From CAZJBS01 sp964544475 (GTDB lineage Bacteria; CLD3; SB21): a stretch of DNA of 20,346 nucleotides. The notes beneath the pieces are model-generated. The model ran no database searches. It was not told the origin of the DNA and saw nothing but the letters and a program-made list of their open reading frames with translations. This document shows positions 8,098-16,277 of this stretch, piece by piece. Numbering within the stretch: position 1 is the first letter of the stretch; the number at the start of each line of letters is the position of its first letter. Made by a program: the position numbers and the translations under genes. The stretch spans positions 1 through 20,346 of the forward strand of contig CAZJBS010000044.1 in NCBI GenBank assembly GCA_964544475.1. The letters run 5' to 3'.

Positions 8098-9270
8098 GTG
8101 CGACTACCGGACGCGTATGTGGCCTTTCTGGAGCGCCGGCTGGGCGTTTCGTTGAAAACGCCTGACCCGCGCGAGTTGGAAGCGGTGGCCGCGGACATGA
8201 CGGCCATGTCATTTCGACTCACCCGGCCTGGTGAACGCCGCGCATTTGTCGGACAATCGTATCTGGATGAACCCGCGCTCCGCAAGGCGTATCTGCTCTA
8301 TTACACGCCCGTCAATTTGCCAAAGATTTTTCTTCCGTTGTCCGAAATGGCCGTGTCCGGTTTCTTTGAAAAAAAACCGACGCTACGGTGGCTCGACCTC
8401 GGCGCCGGCACCGGCGCCTTATCGCTGGGGATTGCGTTTTGGATGCGCGAAAATTTTCCGTCCGTCCGTTTGGAGGGAACGGCCGTCGACCAATCCGGAC
8501 CGGCATTGACGGAAGCCGGCGCGGCCATGCACGGCATCTTCGGTGTGGATTTGCAGACGGTTTCGGCCCCGGTGGAATCGTTCCAAAGTCCGGCCGGCGA
8601 GGCCTACGACCTGATCGTTGCCGGCAACGTGCTCAACGAACTATCGTCGGAAGAACAGGATGCCGTCGTATCCCTTTTGGAAACCCGTTTGTCCGGCGAT
8701 GGATTTGTCGTTTTGATCGAGCCGGCGATGCGTGAAACGTCCCGCACATTACTGACCTTCAGGGATCGGTTGTCGGGTTCGGGCTGGCGCGTGTATGCGC
8801 CATGCGTGACGCAACAGTCTTGCCCGGCGCTTTCGGATCCCGAAGACTGGTGCCATCATTCGGTCCCGTGGGACAGGCCGTCCTTCATCGCATGGATCGA
8901 CGAACGCACCGGAACGATCAAAAAATCACTCAAGTTTTCCTACATCGTCCTGACCAGGAAAAACCAAAACGTGGCCGACTTCGCGTTCGGGCGCCGGGAC
9001 GCCGTTCATCAGATTCGCATCGTCAGCGAACGATTCGACGAAAAAGGACGGACGAGGGTTTTTGGATGCCATGACGGCGGGCGTCACGAATTGGTCATGA
9101 ATACTCGCGACAAAACATCGTCGAATCAGGCGTTCATGAAACTCGGGCGATACGATTTGGTGGAATTGGAAAACGTGGAACCGCGAAAAAACGACTGGCG
9201 GGTCGGCAAAACGTGCGCGGTTACGCGGTGGGCTGGGCCGCCTTACCGGGACCCTGGATCAGCCGATTGA
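8098..9270 (+). CDS. Rsm22/METTL17-family small ribosomal subunit assembly protein (methyltransferase-like)
   Basis: The 390-residue protein starts with GTG 9 bp after serS. It contains a Rossmann methyltransferase signature WLDLGAGTG (D100 to G106) and the acidic post-motif region NVLNELSSEE. The C-terminal part is highly diagnostic of Rsm22: YAPCVTQQSCPAL, DWCHHSVPW, FIAWID and KSLKFSYIVLTRK. Cysteines at 236, 242 and 252 and a fourth at 324 (VFGCHDG) have a spacing like the Fe-S cluster ligands reported for mitochondrial METTL17/Rsm22. The family binds the small ribosomal subunit during assembly; whether the bacterial members methylate anything is not settled. The serS neighbourhood fits a translation role. 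The last 50 bases overlap tail-to-tail with the response regulator on the other strand. Confidence 0.88.
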   Translation: MRLPDAYVAFLERRLGVSLKTPDPRELEAVAADMTAMSFRLTRPGERRAFVGQSYLDEPALRKAYLLYYTPVNLPKIFLPLSEMAVSGFFEKKPTLRWLDLGAGTGALSLGIAFWMRENFPSVRLEGTAVDQSGPALTEAGAAMHGIFGVDLQTVSAPVESFQSPAGEAYDLIVAGNVLNELSSEEQDAVVSLLETRLSGDGFVVLIEPAMRETSRTLLTFRDRLSGSGWRVYAPCVTQQSCPALSDPEDWCHHSVPWDRPSFIAWIDERTGTIKKSLKFSYIVLTRKNQNVADFAFGRRDAVHQIRIVSERFDEKGRTRVFGCHDGGRHELVMNTRDKTSSNQAFMKLGRYDLVELENVEPRKNDWRVGKTCAVTRWAGPPYRDPGSAD

Positions 9271-9619
9271 TGACTTTGACAAATTCGTCGATGGAAAACA
9301 ATTTATTCATGTAATAATCGGCGCCGACTTTCATGGCTTTCCGCCGGCTGGCCGCCACGGTCAATACGATCACGGGTATGGCTTTGGTCTTCGGATTACG
9401 TTTGAGCTCTTCGCACAGCGTGAACCCGTCCTTGCCGGGCATCATGATGTCGAGGGTGATCAGATCCGGCTTTGCAGACAGTGCCATATCATAGCCTTCG
9501 TTGCCGTTCCGAGCCTCGATCACTTCGTACGAGGAAAACCGGAGAATCCGGCGGATCATCTCACGCACTTCGTCCTCATCGTCGATGACCAGGATCTTGT
9601 GGGTTTTTTCAGATGGCAT
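9221..9619 (-). CDS. CheY-like single-domain response regulator
   Basis: This 132-residue stand-alone receiver domain has the acidic pair D13/D14, phospho-acceptor D57 in LITLDIMMPGKDG, switch threonine T87 (VIVLT) and the conserved lysine K106 in MNKLF, where most receivers have KPF. There is no output domain, so it probably works by protein contact, like CheY or a phosphorelay intermediate. No histidine kinase is adjacent, so its partner is not in view. The ATG at 9619 is chosen because the receiver fold begins at residue 8, leaving only a short leader peptide. No clear Shine-Dalgarno is seen. Its 3' end overlaps the convergent Rsm22-family gene by 50 bases. Confidence 0.95.
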   Translation of the reverse strand: MPSEKTHKILVIDDEDEVREMIRRILRFSSYEVIEARNGNEGYDMALSAKPDLITLDIMMPGKDGFTLCEELKRNPKTKAIPVIVLTVAASRRKAMKVGADYYMNKLFSIDEFVKVINRLIQGPGKAAQPTA

Positions 9620-9690
9620 AAGGGAATGCTGTTGAAACTGAATACGGTATTGAGCAAGTTATGGAGAACCGGATCCCAAATGGACAGGGC

Positions 9691-9720
9691 AATATACATC
9701 AGTCGCCCTCTCCAAAGCAA
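9691..9720 (-). promoter_or_regulatory. Candidate sigma70-type promoter for the response regulator
   Basis: On the minus strand TTGCTT (9720–9715) and TATATT (9696–9691) are separated by 18 bases. The start would be near 9684, leaving a leader of about 65 bases. Consensus match only. Confidence 0.35.
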
Positions 9721-9756
9721 ACCTAACCGCATATTTATTTTTTGCCGGCCTTTCGC

Positions 9757-9774
9757 TGTAAAAGTCGTTTTACA
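9757..9774 (+). promoter_or_regulatory. Perfect inverted repeat directly upstream of recG start
   Basis: TGTAAAA (9757–9763), four bases GTCG, then TTTTACA (9768–9774): seven perfect pairs ending two bases before the recG ATG, where a Shine-Dalgarno would be expected but none is seen. It could be an operator for a repressor or an RNA hairpin that limits ribosome access. No known regulator box was matched. Confidence 0.45.
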
Positions 9775-9776
9775 AC

Positions 9777-11891
9777 ATGATTCATCATCTTGCCGATAAT
9801 GTCAAATTCATCAATGGCATAGGCCCCAAGCGGGCCGAGGCGCTTTACGAAATTGGGATCGAGAGCGGCTGGGACCTGCTCAATTATTTTCCGCGGCGCT
9901 ATCTCGACCGGACCAATATCAGCGCCATTCGCGATTTGAGATTGGGAGAGTCGGCGACGGTCGTGGGACGCGTCGAAAATTTCACGCTCGTTCGGAACCG
10001 AAAGGCCTATGGCTCGAGGTTCCGGCTGATTCTTGCCGATGACACCGGCCATATTCATCTCGTATGGTTCCAGGGCGCGCAATATTACGAAAAGGCATTT
10101 GAGAGGGGCGAAACGCTGGCCGTCTACGGCCGGGTGGACTTCTACAACGGCGAGCGGCAGATCACGCATCCTGAATTTGACCGCTTGACCGGGGACGAAG
10201 ACGAGAATTTTCTGCACACCGGGGGCATCATTCCGGTGTATCCGACGACGGAAGTTCTGCGGCGGCGATGGTTTGACAGCCGGGGTTTCCGGAAAATCAT
10301 CAAAGCCATCATGCCCTTGACTGAGCAAATCGCCGAAACCATGCCGCCTGAAATCCGCCAATCGCAACGTCTGATCGACCTTGGCACGGCCTATCGGCAG
10401 ATTCACTTTCCGCTCTCACCCGACAACCTCAAAGCGGCGTCGGATCGGCTGAAATTTGATGAACTATTCTACCTGCAACTGATGATGGCCATCCGGAAAA
10501 AGAAGCTGACGCTGGAAAAACGGGGCGTGACCTACGACCGCGTGGGCGAAACCGCGAAAGCCCTGATCGCCAGGCTGCCGTTTCAATTGACGGAATCTCA
10601 AAAGCAGGTGCTCCGTGACATCCGGGCGGACATGAAGTCCCCGGTGCCGATGAACCGGCTTCTGCAGGGCGACGTTGGCAGCGGCAAGACGATCGTGGCT
10701 TTGCTTTCGCTGCTTATGGCCGTGGAGAATGGTTACCAGACGGCGTTTGTGGCGCCGACGGAAATTCTCGCCGAGCAGCATTATTTTGTTCTGCAGGAAT
10801 GCCTCTGGGGAATGAACGTGCCCGTGGTCCTTTTGAAAGGCGGTCAGAAGAAAAGCGAGAGGGAGAAGACCTTGGCGGCGATCCGCGATCATCAGGCGGA
10901 CATCGTGGTCGGCACCCACGCCGTCTTCCAGGAATCCGTGGCCTTCGATAAGCTCGGGTTCATCGTGATCGACGAACAGCACCGGTTTGGCGTGATGCAG
11001 CGTGCGGAAATACGGCAGAAGGCTCTGGAAAAAAATATCAATCCCGATGTACTTGTCATGACGGCGACGCCCATTCCGCGCACGCTGGCCATGTCGGTCT
11101 ATGGCGATCTCGACATCTCGGTTATCACCGAACTACCGACGGGCCGGAAACCCATCAAAACCGTCGTCCGAACGGAGGAGGCGAGGACAAAGATTTACGA
11201 CTTCTTCAGGGAGCAGGTCAAGGCCGGACGGCAGTGCTACATCGTGTATCCGCTGATCGAAGAATCCGAGAAAGTCGATCTGAAGGCGGCCACCGAGGCG
11301 TACGAACATCTTTCGAAGGACGTGTTTGCCGGGTTGCGGTTGGGCCTTTTGCATGGGCGCATGAAAAGTCCGGAAAAACAGGAAACGATGGCCCTTTTCA
11401 AGAATCACCGATTGGATATCCTGGTTTCCACGACGGTGGTCGAGGTCGGCGTCAATGTGCCCAACGCGTCAGTCATGATGATCGAACATGCCGAGCGATT
11501 CGGGCTGACCCAGTTGCACCAGTTGCGGGGCAGGGTCGGACGCGGCGCGGAGCAATCCTATTGTATCCTGATGACGGAACATCAATTCATGGGCGGCGAC
11601 ACGGAACGGCGGCTGCGCATCATGGAGGAAACGACGGACGGATTCCGGATATCGGAGGAGGACCTTCTGATCCGCGGGCCGGGTGAGTTTTTCGGAACGA
11701 AACAGTCGGGTATGCCGGAATTGAAACTGGCGCATCTCGTCCAGGACCGGGACATCCTGCAGAAAGCCCGTCACGCGGCCTTTGAACTCATCGAAAACGA
11801 TCCGCACCTGCGAAAGCCGCCGCACGAAGCCATTCGCAAACAATTTCTGCAGGCTTATTCGGAAAAACTCAGCCTGGGAGACGTCGGATGA
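9777..11891 (+). CDS. recG: ATP-dependent DNA helicase RecG
   Basis: RecG reverses stalled replication forks and branch-migrates Holliday junctions. The 704-residue length is close to that of the E. coli protein. The N-terminal helix-hairpin-helix-like start (FINGIGPKRAEALYEIG) is followed by the OB-fold wedge domain (about residues 60–150: VVGRVENFTLVRNRK, RLILADDTG). The helicase motor follows: Walker A GDVGSGKT (K304), VVGTHAVFQ, motif II DEQHRFG (D399 to H402), TATPIPRTLAMSVYGDLD, and the C-terminal motifs STTVVEVGVNVP and QLRGRVGRG. The start at 9777 is the first ATG before the conserved fold. The stop overlaps the next gene by ATGA. An inverted repeat sits immediately before the start. 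Confidence 0.98.
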   Translation: MIHHLADNVKFINGIGPKRAEALYEIGIESGWDLLNYFPRRYLDRTNISAIRDLRLGESATVVGRVENFTLVRNRKAYGSRFRLILADDTGHIHLVWFQGAQYYEKAFERGETLAVYGRVDFYNGERQITHPEFDRLTGDEDENFLHTGGIIPVYPTTEVLRRRWFDSRGFRKIIKAIMPLTEQIAETMPPEIRQSQRLIDLGTAYRQIHFPLSPDNLKAASDRLKFDELFYLQLMMAIRKKKLTLEKRGVTYDRVGETAKALIARLPFQLTESQKQVLRDIRADMKSPVPMNRLLQGDVGSGKTIVALLSLLMAVENGYQTAFVAPTEILAEQHYFVLQECLWGMNVPVVLLKGGQKKSEREKTLAAIRDHQADIVVGTHAVFQESVAFDKLGFIVIDEQHRFGVMQRAEIRQKALEKNINPDVLVMTATPIPRTLAMSVYGDLDISVITELPTGRKPIKTVVRTEEARTKIYDFFREQVKAGRQCYIVYPLIEESEKVDLKAATEAYEHLSKDVFAGLRLGLLHGRMKSPEKQETMALFKNHRLDILVSTTVVEVGVNVPNASVMMIEHAERFGLTQLHQLRGRVGRGAEQSYCILMTEHQFMGGDTERRLRIMEETTDGFRISEEDLLIRGPGEFFGTKQSGMPELKLAHLVQDRDILQKARHAAFELIENDPHLRKPPHEAIRKQFLQAYSEKLSLGDVG

Positions 11892-12340
11892 CGGGACGCA
11901 CGCTGGACAAGGAAGACCGGGACCGGCTGAAATACGCTCTGCTGTTTGTCCTTATTTTGTTGATCGGTCTGTTCGTGGAGCCGTATGACACGCCGCCCTT
12001 CGAAGTCTGTGTATTCAAGAACATGACGAACCTGCCGTGTCCCGGCTGCGGGCTCACGCGGAGTTTTTTGTACCTCGGGCACGGGCGCGTGATGGACTCC
12101 CTGCGGATGAATCCATTCGGCGTGATCCTGTTTTTCTTCTGGGGGTGGGCGACGGTCAAGGACGTCGTGTGGGTGTGCTGGAGAAAGCGCGTGCCGTTTT
12201 TGCCGGAGACGCTGTGGTCAAAGGGGAAAACCGCCTTCATTGTGGCCATGCTGATTTTTGGCCTGGCGCGAATCGCCTATGTTGCCGAGCAATTTGAGCC
12301 GCTGAAGCCGTTGAAGGAATTGATCGGCCGGGTCTTCTGA
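11888..12340 (+). CDS. DUF2752 family small membrane protein
   Basis: The 150-residue protein has the DUF2752 signature LPCPGCGLTRS at residues 49–59 (C51, C54, R58). It has hydrophobic segments near residues 16–31, 77–97 and 114–130, with basic loops between them. The start codon is embedded in the recG stop (ATGA), implying translational coupling. The function of the family is unknown; the CxxC pair could bind metal or be redox-active, which is inference. Nothing ties it to DNA repair beyond operon position, and such coupling is often incidental. It ends 26 bases before the convergent pepE stop, with no terminator hairpin seen in between. Confidence 0.9.
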   Translation: MTGRTLDKEDRDRLKYALLFVLILLIGLFVEPYDTPPFEVCVFKNMTNLPCPGCGLTRSFLYLGHGRVMDSLRMNPFGVILFFFWGWATVKDVVWVCWRKRVPFLPETLWSKGKTAFIVAMLIFGLARIAYVAEQFEPLKPLKELIGRVF

Positions 12341-12366
12341 GAGGTGGCGCGAGAGGGTCGGTCAGA

Positions 12367-13062
12367 TCATCGCATTAGAAAATCCATTTCCGCTCCCGCC
12401 GCATACTCAACCGGCGCCTGTTGAGGCCGGAACACTTTCGCGCCGTTGCCCTTCAGGACGACCTTTGATCCCTCGATGCGCAGCATCGCGCCTTCGCGTA
12501 TACCCACGACCGTCGTGGTATTTTCTTCATGGAATTCCCTGATCCGCTGTTCGCGTGTTTCGCCCATGTGCGTGGAGCCCGCTTCCGGCTCGATGTAGTG
12601 CGGATTGAAATTGAATGGCACGAAACCCAGCGCATCGAAGGACGGTGGATAGACAATGGGCATGTCATTGGTCGTCCTGATGGAAAGCGTGGCCACATTC
12701 GTGCCCGCGCTGGCGCCGATGTACGGCATACCGGCACGAACGCGTTCTCGGATGGGCTCGACGAGCTTTTCGTCGTAGAGACGCTTCAGCAGCCGAAAGG
12801 TATTGCCGCCGCCGATATGGATGGCGCCGGCCTGGCGGATGCCGTCCGCCGGTGTGGCGAATTCATGAACTCCCCGGACGGCGATCCCCATTTTGGCGTA
12901 CCGGTCGCGTGTTTTGGCCGTGTAGCCGTCCAGATCCTGCAGGGCGTATGGAACAAAAACGAGGTTTTTGATGCCGGCAAGAAAATCGGCGATTTCGGCG
13001 GCGCAATGGTCGAGGTAATTTCCGCCGAAGTTGGTCGAGTTGCTGATGAGAAGAAGGCGCAT
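12367..13062 (-). CDS. pepE: Dipeptidase E (alpha-aspartyl dipeptidase, peptidase family S51)
   Basis: PepE hydrolyses dipeptides with N-terminal aspartate in the cytoplasm, using an unusual serine-nucleophile fold related to class I glutamine amidotransferases. At 231 residues it has the family length. The nucleophile elbow is IGASAGTN (S118), and the other triad positions visible are D133 (TTNDMPIVYPP) and H155 (FNFNPHYIEPE). These are offset by two residues from the S120/D135/H157 of the Salmonella enzyme. HIGGGNTFRLLKRL at about 82–95 is also characteristic. The ATG has an AAGGA seven bases upstream on the minus strand (13074–13070). A candidate promoter (TTGCGA–16–CATAAT) overlaps a heptad repeat upstream. 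Confidence 0.96.
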   Translation of the reverse strand: MRLLLISNSTNFGGNYLDHCAAEIADFLAGIKNLVFVPYALQDLDGYTAKTRDRYAKMGIAVRGVHEFATPADGIRQAGAIHIGGGNTFRLLKRLYDEKLVEPIRERVRAGMPYIGASAGTNVATLSIRTTNDMPIVYPPSFDALGFVPFNFNPHYIEPEAGSTHMGETREQRIREFHEENTTTVVGIREGAMLRIEGSKVVLKGNGAKVFRPQQAPVEYAAGAEMDFLMR

Positions 13063-13079
13063 GGGAATGTCCTTGAAGA

Positions 13080-13107
13080 GAATTACGAATTATGAATTGC
13101 GAATGGC
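13080..13107. repeat. Four tandem 7-base units (GAATTAC type)
   Basis: The units GAATTAC, GAATTAT, GAATTGC and GAATGGC follow each other without gaps. Each differs from the first by one to three bases in the last four positions. Confidence 0.6.
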
Positions 13108-13116
13108 GGTTCGCAA
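13089..13116 (-). promoter_or_regulatory. Candidate sigma70-type promoter for pepE
   Basis: On the minus strand TTGCGA (13116–13111) and CATAAT (13094–13089) are 16 bases apart. The -35 lies in one arm of a 9-bp hairpin, and the -10 lies in the heptad repeat. Consensus match only. Confidence 0.35.
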
Positions 13117-13118
13117 TT
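13095..13118. repeat. 9-bp perfect inverted repeat
   Basis: AATTGCGAA (13095–13103), six-base loop TGGCGG, TTCGCAATT (13110–13118). It is not followed by a T-run on either strand, so a protein-binding site or repeat remnant is as likely as a terminator. Confidence 0.5.
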
Positions 13119-13179
13119 GGGTCGTCTTAAGTTATTCGACCAGAAGGCCATTCTCAATTTATTATTTGCAAATCTCTAT

Positions 13180-13220
13180 TTGTCGCATCGGACTTGAGGA
13201 AATATGATAGCAGGCCTGCT
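13180..13220 (+). promoter_or_regulatory. Candidate hsdR promoter with palindrome over the start point
   Basis: TTGTCG (13180–13185) and TATGAT (13203–13208) are 17 bases apart. The next 12 bases, AGCAGGCCTGCT (13209–13220), are a perfect palindrome covering the predicted start of transcription near 13215. An operator is possible. The implied leader before hsdR is about 150 bases. Confidence 0.4.
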
Positions 13221-13366
13221 TTCCTGCGAAACAATTCTGTTGCGAAAGCGCGGAGGGTTGCATAAGATTCAATGGAGGCGTTCGTAGGCAAGCTGATTTG
13301 TTCTTCATCAAATCGCGTATCCGGCCCGATTGAGCCGGGAGTGGAACAGAACATTAGTAGTCAGAG

Positions 13367-16039
13367 ATGGCAAGAGAATCTGAGTACATCACCCGGAAGC
13401 ATCGCATAGACGCAAGGCTGAAAAATTCCGGATGGACGCTGGTTCATAACCGTAGCGGTTTGGATTTCTCCAAACTGAACGCTCATGCCGTCGAAGAATA
13501 TCCAACCGAAAGCGGCCCTGCAGATTATGCGTTGTATGTGGAAGGAGACCTGGTTGGCATCATCGAAGCGAAGAAAATTGAAGTCGCAACGGCCAACGTT
13601 CTGGAACAAGCCAAACGATATGCCCGCGCAGTTTCCAATTCCAAGCGTAGTTGGAACGGATATAGGGTCCCTTTTCTTTATTCAACCAATGGCGAACAAA
13701 TTCACTACCTCGATGTCCGTGACGGAAAAAGTCTCCCGCGTCAACTGGCCGCGTTTCATCGGCCTGAAGCCCTGCAAGACTTTCTAAACTCAGACAACGA
13801 CTGGTTAAGTTGGCTGAAATCTAATTCACCCGACAATCCAGTATTACGTGAATATCAAGCTAATGCCATACGGAATATTGAGAACGGAATCATCGATCAA
13901 AAGCGCGCCATGCTTGTAGCAATGGCAACGGGCACGGGTAAGACCTTCATGGCCGTCAATCTGATCTATCGGCTCATTAAATCCAAAATGGCCAAACGAA
14001 TCTTGTTTCTGGTAGATCGTAAGGCTTTGGCCGCACAAGCGGCAATGGCTTTTGCGGCATTTGAAACACCGACCGGGAATAAGTTTCCACAAGAATATGA
14101 AGTGTTCAGCCAACGATTTCGTAAGGAGGATGTTGAAGAGGCAACATTCGATGTTAGTGTACTGCCGACAGAATATCTCACGAAACCCGATGCCTCTAAG
14201 ACCTTCGTGTACGTCAGCACAATCCAGAGAATGGCCATCAATCTTCTTGGGAAATCGGCCATTTGGGATGATCAGGATGCAGACGACGAGACGGATGCGG
14301 AAACATTAGATATTCCTATTCACGCATTCGACGTTGTTATTGCCGATGAGTGCCATCGCGGATACACTTCGAAGGAAACGAATGTCTGGCGATGCGTTTT
14401 GGAACACTTTGACGCGATCAAAATCGGCCTGACGGCCACTCCAGCCGCCCACACAGTGGCCTATTTTGGGAATCCCATCTTCCGTTACACCGTGGAACAA
14501 GCCATCCTCGAAGGCTATCTGGTCGATTACAATGCCGTCAAGATTCACTCCGAAATACGCCTAAACGGAGTCTTCTTGAACGAAGGTGAGCAAGTTGGGT
14601 CTGTCGACACAGACACCGGGCAACTCCGCATTGAAAGCCTGGAAGATGAAAGGCAGTTTGATGCAACTCAAGTGGAGCGAGAAATCACTTCTCCGGATAG
14701 CAACCGTAAAATCATTGCTGAATTCGCCAGGTACGCCCTGACGTTCGAGCAGGAAAGAGGAAGATTCCCCAAAACGCTGATTTTTGCCTCGAACGATATA
14801 CAGCATATCTCCCATGCCGATACCATAGTGCATATTTGCAAGGAGACGTTTAATCGGGGCGACGATTTCGTCATGAAGATCACGGGCAATCCCAACGTGG
14901 ACCGGCCACTTGAAAAGCTGCGGCGTTTCCGTAATCGGCCGGAACCCAAGATCGTGGTCACGGTGGATATGCTCAGCACGGGCGTTGACATTCCGGCCTT
15001 GGAGCACATCGTTTTCTTACGGCCTGTCAAATCAAGGATTCTCTGGGAACAGATGCTTGGGCGTGGCACGCGCCGGTGCGATGAGATCAACAAAGACTCA
15101 TTCACCATATTCGATTGCTTCGGAGGAACCTTGATCCAGTACTTCAAGGATGCAAGTAATTTCAAGTTTGAGTCTATCACAAGCGATCCGATCCCCATTG
15201 CTGAAATCATTCGAAGAATCAAGGATAATGAGGATAGGGAATACAACGTCAAAGTGCTGATCAAGCGGATGCGCCGAATCGACAAAAACATGAGCGGAGA
15301 GGCTCGAAAAGACTTCAGCAGATTAATTCCGGATGGCGACATGGGTCGATACGCCGACGCGTTGATCAATAATATTCGAAATCATTTTTCTGAAACCATG
15401 AAACTGTTAAATGACACGGATTTTCAAGACTTACTCGTTCACTATAAGCGTGCGAAACCGTCGTTCTTTGTGGCCTATTCCACCGTGGATGATGTATCCT
15501 CTCAGATAGTATTCGAAGATGGCGACCGATATGTCCAGCCCGAAGAATATCTGAAGTCGTTCTCGGAGTTTGTACGGAAGAATCAGAACAGAATAGACGC
15601 GCTCAAGATTCTACTTGAACGGCCCAAAGATTGGAGAACCTCGGCATTGCGTGAACTCCGGTTATGGCTTCTGAAAAACGACTATTCTGAAACTGATTTG
15701 CGGAATGCCCATCGTATCGTTTATCACAAGGAGCTGGCCGACATCATTTCGATGATCAAACACGCCATCCGAGAAGAAGAACCCCTGTTCAATGCCGATG
15801 AGAGAGTAAATGCCGCCATGGAGCGTGTCTTTAAAGGCAAACCCATGGACTCAGAGCAACTCAATTGGGTGGAATATATCAAAGAATTTCTGATTGAGAA
15901 TTTGACGATTGAAGAACAGGACTTGAAAGAAGCTCCGATTTTTGAACGGCACGGCGGCGGCCTGGCAAGATTCAAACGGATTTTCAAGGGAGATTTTCGG
16001 ACAATACTGGGAGAGATCAATGCGGCCATTGCAGCTTGA
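13367..16039 (+). CDS. hsdR: Type I restriction endonuclease subunit R (EcoEI-type HsdR)
   Basis: This is the motor and nuclease subunit of a type I restriction-modification complex, which translocates and cuts unmethylated DNA. The 890-residue protein has an N-terminal PD-(D/E)XK nuclease, PADYAL (D53) then IIEAKK (E67, K69), with QxxxY at Q81/Y85. The superfamily 2 motor follows: Walker A MATGTGKT (K192), DECH at 327–330, LTATP near 355 and motif VI QMLGRGTRR from Q562. The C-terminal helical region resembles EcoEI_R_C. All catalytic residues look present. Two in-frame stops lie shortly before the ATG, so 13367 is the first possible ATG, though no strong Shine-Dalgarno is seen. Codon use is more AT-rich than in the genes to the left. 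hsdM lies 835 bases downstream, beyond a transposase. Confidence 0.97.
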   Translation: MARESEYITRKHRIDARLKNSGWTLVHNRSGLDFSKLNAHAVEEYPTESGPADYALYVEGDLVGIIEAKKIEVATANVLEQAKRYARAVSNSKRSWNGYRVPFLYSTNGEQIHYLDVRDGKSLPRQLAAFHRPEALQDFLNSDNDWLSWLKSNSPDNPVLREYQANAIRNIENGIIDQKRAMLVAMATGTGKTFMAVNLIYRLIKSKMAKRILFLVDRKALAAQAAMAFAAFETPTGNKFPQEYEVFSQRFRKEDVEEATFDVSVLPTEYLTKPDASKTFVYVSTIQRMAINLLGKSAIWDDQDADDETDAETLDIPIHAFDVVIADECHRGYTSKETNVWRCVLEHFDAIKIGLTATPAAHTVAYFGNPIFRYTVEQAILEGYLVDYNAVKIHSEIRLNGVFLNEGEQVGSVDTDTGQLRIESLEDERQFDATQVEREITSPDSNRKIIAEFARYALTFEQERGRFPKTLIFASNDIQHISHADTIVHICKETFNRGDDFVMKITGNPNVDRPLEKLRRFRNRPEPKIVVTVDMLSTGVDIPALEHIVFLRPVKSRILWEQMLGRGTRRCDEINKDSFTIFDCFGGTLIQYFKDASNFKFESITSDPIPIAEIIRRIKDNEDREYNVKVLIKRMRRIDKNMSGEARKDFSRLIPDGDMGRYADALINNIRNHFSETMKLLNDTDFQDLLVHYKRAKPSFFVAYSTVDDVSSQIVFEDGDRYVQPEEYLKSFSEFVRKNQNRIDALKILLERPKDWRTSALRELRLWLLKNDYSETDLRNAHRIVYHKELADIISMIKHAIREEEPLFNADERVNAAMERVFKGKPMDSEQLNWVEYIKEFLIENLTIEEQDLKEAPIFERHGGGLARFKRIFKGDFRTILGEINAAIAA

Positions 16040-16056
16040 ACGGCAAACAAAAGAGA

Positions 16057-16084
16057 AGCGGCCATCCCATTCGAGGTGGCCGCT
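16057..16084 (+). terminator. Candidate terminator hairpin after hsdR
   Basis: AGCGGCCA (16057–16064) pairs perfectly with TGGCCGCT (16077–16084) around a 12-base loop, 18 bases after the hsdR stop. The tail CTAAACC lacks a T-run, so efficiency as an intrinsic terminator is doubtful. Confidence 0.45.
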
Positions 16085-16190
16085 AAACCAATGCTGCTCG
16101 CACTGGCGCTGTTATGGGTAAGATAGGCGATGTTCGTGACGTTTGTCAAACGAAGAACGGAAATCGTAGGCTTGCGCCGTCAAATGTTTG

Positions 16191-16222
16191 CATGAAACCC
16201 CATCGGGGTTTCATGTCTGTAG
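16191..16222. repeat. REP-like hairpin a plus conserved foot
   Basis: CATGAAACCCC (16191–16201), loop ATC, GGGGTTTCATG (16205–16215): an 11-bp perfect stem. The right side continues to TCTGTAG, a motif found inverted at 16784. Confidence 0.75.
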
Positions 16223-16243
16223 AATGAAAACAGAATCTGATGG

Positions 16244-16262
16244 AAAACCCCGTAGGGGTTTT
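16244..16262. repeat. REP-like hairpin b, in the tnpA leader
   Basis: AAAACCCC (16244–16251), loop GTA, GGGGTTTT (16255–16262), an 8-bp perfect stem. It ends 4 bases before the tnpA ribosome-binding site. Confidence 0.7.
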
Positions 16263-16277
16263 ATGTAGGAGACACAG

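Larger units (their letters stand above)
13063..13366. other. Divergent intergenic region, pepE / hsdR
   Basis: This 304-base gap separates GC-rich core genes from the AT-richer restriction locus. It holds the pepE ribosome-binding site, a heptad repeat, a 9-bp hairpin, a candidate hsdR promoter with a palindrome at its start point, and several short inverted repeats, such as GATTTG/CAAATC at 13295–13314. A 66-codon minus-strand frame (13354–13154) exists but has no recognisable domain or ribosome-binding site, so I do not call it. Confidence 0.7.

Noticed and set aside
9620..9776. Sigma54 promoter as a target of the kinase/sigma54 regulator
   Set aside because: No TGGCAC–N5–TTGC match was found here or in the other intergenic gaps on either strand.
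13154..13354. 66-codon minus-strand frame in the pepE–hsdR gap
   Set aside because: No ribosome-binding site, no domain, and it overlaps the predicted hsdR promoter; kept only as a mention in the intergenic entry.
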